From Oppiella nova (Eukaryota; Arthropoda; Arachnida; Sarcoptiformes; Oppiidae), in contig CAJPVJ010000663.1 of assembly GCA_905397405.1 (NCBI GenBank), positions 1-21,668 of the forward strand: 21,668 nucleotides of DNA, given 5' to 3'. A model generated the notes under the pieces. The model was not told where the DNA came from, searched no databases, and was given only the letters and a program-made list of their open reading frames with translations. The position numbers and the translations under genes were made by a program. Positions within the stretch are counted from its first letter, which is position 1. Every line of letters begins with the position of its first letter. Positions 19,058-21,668 of this stretch are shown here, one piece after another.

Positions 19058-19059
19058 CA

Positions 19060-19607
19060 TCTAATGCATTGAATGAGGGAAAAAACTTATTATTAGTTCA
19101 ATCGGAATATGTTGTCCAGTATTACGACTCATGGCGTGAAGGGAACTGTATTTACATTCAAATGGAGTTATGTTCACAAAGTCTTCAAAATATTATTGAA
19201 AACAAACCACTAGTATTTGGTCGACAAAAAGGACATTCCATGGGTTGTGTCGAGTATTTCATTTCGTGTGAAATATTCCGTCAGATATTAGAAAGTGTTC
19301 AGTATTTGCATGAATTGAATCCACAGATCATTCACAGAGACCTCAAACCCGACAATATATTAATCGCTGAAAATGTCAAAAATGGTAGATTTGTTAAGTT
19401 ATGTGACTTTGGTTTGGCTACAGTTCACTACAAACGCATTCACTACAGGACTACCCAAAAACATACGGCAGATGTGGGACACATTAAATATATGGCACCA
19501 GAAGTATCTCAGGGGGAGAAATACGGACACAAATCGGATATTTATAGTTTAGCACTAATTGGCGGTGAATTGTTTGACGTGAAGTTAAATGAAATTGATT
19601 TGGATGA
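19060..19607 (+). pseudogene. Second partial kinase exon in copy 3 (helix C to helix F)
   Basis: Starts at SNALNEGK in helix C and runs through YYDSW, YIQMELC, HRDLKPDN, KLCDFGLATVHY, KYMAPEVSQ and LNEIDLDE to a phase 2 donor GTATGT at 19608. It has no start codon, no acceptor in the right phase and no N-lobe. The reading frame is fully open and includes its own substitutions (for example IIENKPLVFGRQKGHSMG), so it has diverged from the first segment. The next in-frame acceptor is that of the last exon (20022), not that of the third segment. Confidence 0.8.
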
Positions 19608-19698
19608 GTATGTCACATTTCAAAATATATACCATTAATATGTTGTATTTTAATTGCATATATTTTGTTGTCATTTTTATTTTTGATTTTATGTACAG

Positions 19699-19967
19699 TT
19701 CCGAAAACCCGACAACATATTAATCGCTGAAAATGTCAAAAATGGTAGATTTGTTAAGTTATGTGACTTTGGTTTAGCTACAGTTCACGACAAACGCATT
19801 CACTACAGGACTACACAAAAACATACGGCAGATGTGGGAGACATGAAATATATGGCACCAGAAGTATCTCAGGGGGAGAAATACGGACACAAATCGGATA
19901 TTTATAGTTTGGCATTAATTGGCAGCAAATTGTTTGACATTAATTTATATGAAATAGATCTAATGAA
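19699..19967 (+). pseudogene. Third partial kinase exon in copy 3 (KPDN to helix F)
   Basis: After an acceptor (TTATGTACAG) and a few bases, the sequence from 19705 codes KPDNILIAENVKNGRFVKLC, then the DFG and APE regions, ending LYEIDLMK before a phase 2 donor at 19968. It joins the last exon in frame through a 54-bp intron. Entering from the second segment by the visible acceptor would shift the frame and give a stop within eight codons. It is a tandem partial duplication of the same exon. Confidence 0.78.
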
Positions 19968-20021
19968 GTATATTATCAAAAACAATACATAAATTGATTT
20001 CTAATATAACTTATTTTACAG

Positions 20022-20358
20022 TCCAAAGACTTATTCAACGACATATCACATGTTAAACAAACCGATAGTTCAATTGCAAACACAATTGGATTCAATGTTT
20101 GCTCAGAAATTTAATACAAGACCTGAATGTAAGCAAGTATTGGATAAATATATTGAATGGTCTATTGATAAATATATTGTAGCAAATGATGGACATTTAG
20201 AAAACATGTTAACTAATCTTAAAAACCAAAATAATTTATTTTTCTATGAAATTGTATCAACTAATTTATTACAATATGTGTTGCCTACATTAAATGACAT
20301 TGATGATGTTTTATCCTATTATGAACCACCACCGAAACGTAATTGTACAGACTTATAA
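20022..20358 (+). pseudogene. Last exon of copy 3
   Basis: Equivalent to 14102-14438 of copy 2: SPKTYSTTYHMLNKPIVQLQ, then TRPECKQVLDKY, then YIVANDGHLENMLTNLKNQN and the tail EPPPKRNCTDL with stop at 20356-20358. The frame is open and the acceptor TTTTACAG is good, but it is cut off from the propeller by the stop at 19000-19002. The final third is nearly identical to copy 2 while the first third is more different, which hints at gene conversion of the 3' part. Confidence 0.75.
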
Positions 20359-20399
20359 TACAGATTTTATTTATATTTGTGTTTTCTAATTTTATATAC

Positions 20400-20899
20400 A
20401 GTCTCTAAATAGAGTAACCTGGTTTTTCTAAGAAAAACACACGAAGACAATTTTTGATTTCATTTATATTTATATAAGAAATCCGGAATTTTGTGATAAA
20501 TTTTTTGAAATGAAATTTATTTGATTGTGACCTCTGTGTCAAAGGTTATGGCCAAAAAACAGTTTCCGAGGTTACACCTTACATATGTAAAATCTAACAT
20601 TTTCAATGAATTTGTAAATTCATAAATGTTTTGACGTGTTTCGGGAATTTGCAAGATAATTCACGGATCACTAGATATTTTAAGTCAAATGTCTTAATAA
20701 CCGTCAAAAAATATATATTTTCGTATGGCTTTAAAAGGGAAATTTAGAATATAAACTGTAATTTTATATTTTAATCAATGTGCATCACTTCAATGAAATT
20801 ATTTCATTTTTATTGCTTAAATAACTGTAATTTAAAATATTTGAATACAATCTATTATATACACAAAAACTTAGTATTAAAATATTAAACACTTAATAT
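20400..20899. other. 3' spacer specific to copy 3
   Basis: About 500 bp that replaces 14480-14709 of the copy 2 side. No gene seen. Its left part (20515-20580) is slightly GC-richer. It could be an insertion, but I did not find terminal repeats. Confidence 0.4.
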
Positions 20900-21373
20900 G
20901 TTTTATTCTTAATGTTTAGAAATAAGTGTGCAAGATTAGCGTAACATTTAGTTAAGATGATGTTAAATTATAATTATTATATTCCTAAAATTATATTGAT
21001 TTAACTAATAAGCGATTTAAAATATAATATACTGTGTAAACTTAAACAATAAACTCAAATAATTATTGAAACAAATTTGAATTATTAAATATTGTCCATA
21101 ATTTGTTATAAATAAAGTTTTTTACTAGACATAAAAATAATATTTAAAATTGATTATTAAATATAATAATGTAAAATTGATGCATTTGTTTAACTGGTTT
21201 TTTCCAATGTATTTAATTAATATAATATAGTTATCATAGGATATGTCAAGTAAAAATAACCGAAATATATCATAGACCAATGAATTGGAAATCAATTTAT
21301 TTAAATCATAAAAGAAATCATAAGGAAGTTATTTATAAGATTTATTATACCTTTATATAAATCACGAGTAATA
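20900..21373. repeat. 3' flank shared by copies 2 and 3 (copy 3 side)
   Basis: Direct repeat of 14710-15176. Homology ends at GAGTAATATA, exactly where the dispersed GGGGCATAC repeat begins. Confidence 0.85.
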
Positions 21374-21525
21374 TAGGGGCATACACTTAAAAACGGTTTG
21401 GGGGAAACTTGAATAGCTCGCTAACTACAAGTCCGAGACTGAAACGGTAAAAAGTATTATTAACATCTATTTAATGCAGAACTTTTACAGGTAAAATAAA
21501 TTTAATCAAAATGTACAGTAATTGA
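21374..21525. repeat. Dispersed repeat starting GGGGCATAC, copy 2
   Basis: Second copy of the repeat at 7486-7640, diverged. The remainder to 21668 shows no gene. Confidence 0.5.
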
Positions 21526-21668
21526 AATAACGGAATGTTTGCAAAGGTCATATGTACAGGTCAGGGTAGAGGTCATGGGTCAATATGGTTAAGTGAGTTT
21601 GAAAGCTCAATAGTAGAGCTTTTATTTAAGCCATATGTGGTAAAAATCTAATTGCTAATAATGGCGGT

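Noticed and set aside
18545-19059. Splicing from the N-lobe exon to the AG at 19055-19056 to rescue the second kinase segment of copy 3
   Set aside because: The inverted poly-T makes an acceptor-like tract, but the phase is wrong and gives TAA within three codons.
1-21668. tRNA, rRNA or CRISPR array
   Set aside because: No B-box-like GGTTCGAATCC with matching acceptor stem, no rRNA-like sequence and no regularly spaced short repeats were seen.

Overview
The window looks like nuclear DNA of a small-genome arthropod, most likely a chelicerate and plausibly a mite. The grounds are very AT-rich intergenic DNA, GT-AG introns of only about 48-91 bp, a WASP-family fragment, a class I methyltransferase fragment, many short inverted-repeat elements and a TTAGG-like tract (the common arthropod telomere motif). 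No tRNA, rRNA, CRISPR or bacterial operon structure was seen. The species is an inference and cannot be fixed from sequence alone.

The theme of the window is a tandem, rapidly rearranging family of genes that join an N-terminal RCC1-type beta-propeller (RCBTB-like repeats) to a C-terminal Ser/Thr kinase resembling the eIF2-alpha kinases (PEK/GCN2/PKR group). There are three main copies, all on the + strand. Copy 1 (2231-5147) carries an extra GC-rich exon from a WASP-family gene, spliced in frame between propeller and kinase. Its kinase exon is cut by an inverted copy of the gene's own upstream leader. Copy 2 (12272-14438) is intact, with three exons and 684 residues. Copy 3 (17407-20358) has an intact propeller and kinase N-lobe, but a 74-bp inverted piece of its own exon adds a stop just after the DFG motif, followed by two more partial kinase exons and the normal last exon. 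Two small relics of the same family lie at 11310-11408 (C-terminal tail) and 15537-15652 (mid-kinase piece inside a transposon-like element).

Layout: 1-91 part of an inverted-repeat element; 109-1396 a long repeat that recurs at 9649-10819; 1397-2230 AT-rich leader; 2231-5147 copy 1; 5148-6350 AT-rich spacer; 6351-7410 a multi-exon secreted-protein gene whose end is not found; 7486-9512 short elements mixed with GC-rich shards of ordinary genes; 9649-11197 repeat and small element; 11310-11958 kinase-tail relic and transposase remnant; 12272-14438 copy 2; 14710-15176 3' flank shared with copy 3; 15422-16963 element, kinase fragment and a 1-kb fold-back; 17407-20358 copy 3; 20900-21373 shared 3' flank; then a dispersed repeat to the end.

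Copies 2 and 3 share sequence from just upstream of the ATG to about 15176/21373, so they are a segmental duplication whose 5' edge falls almost at the start codon. The kinase may phosphorylate eIF2-alpha or a related target, with the propeller as sensor or scaffold; that is inference from family resemblance. The most unusual observations are the RCC1-WASP-kinase chimera and two separate inverted self-copies, one in each broken gene.
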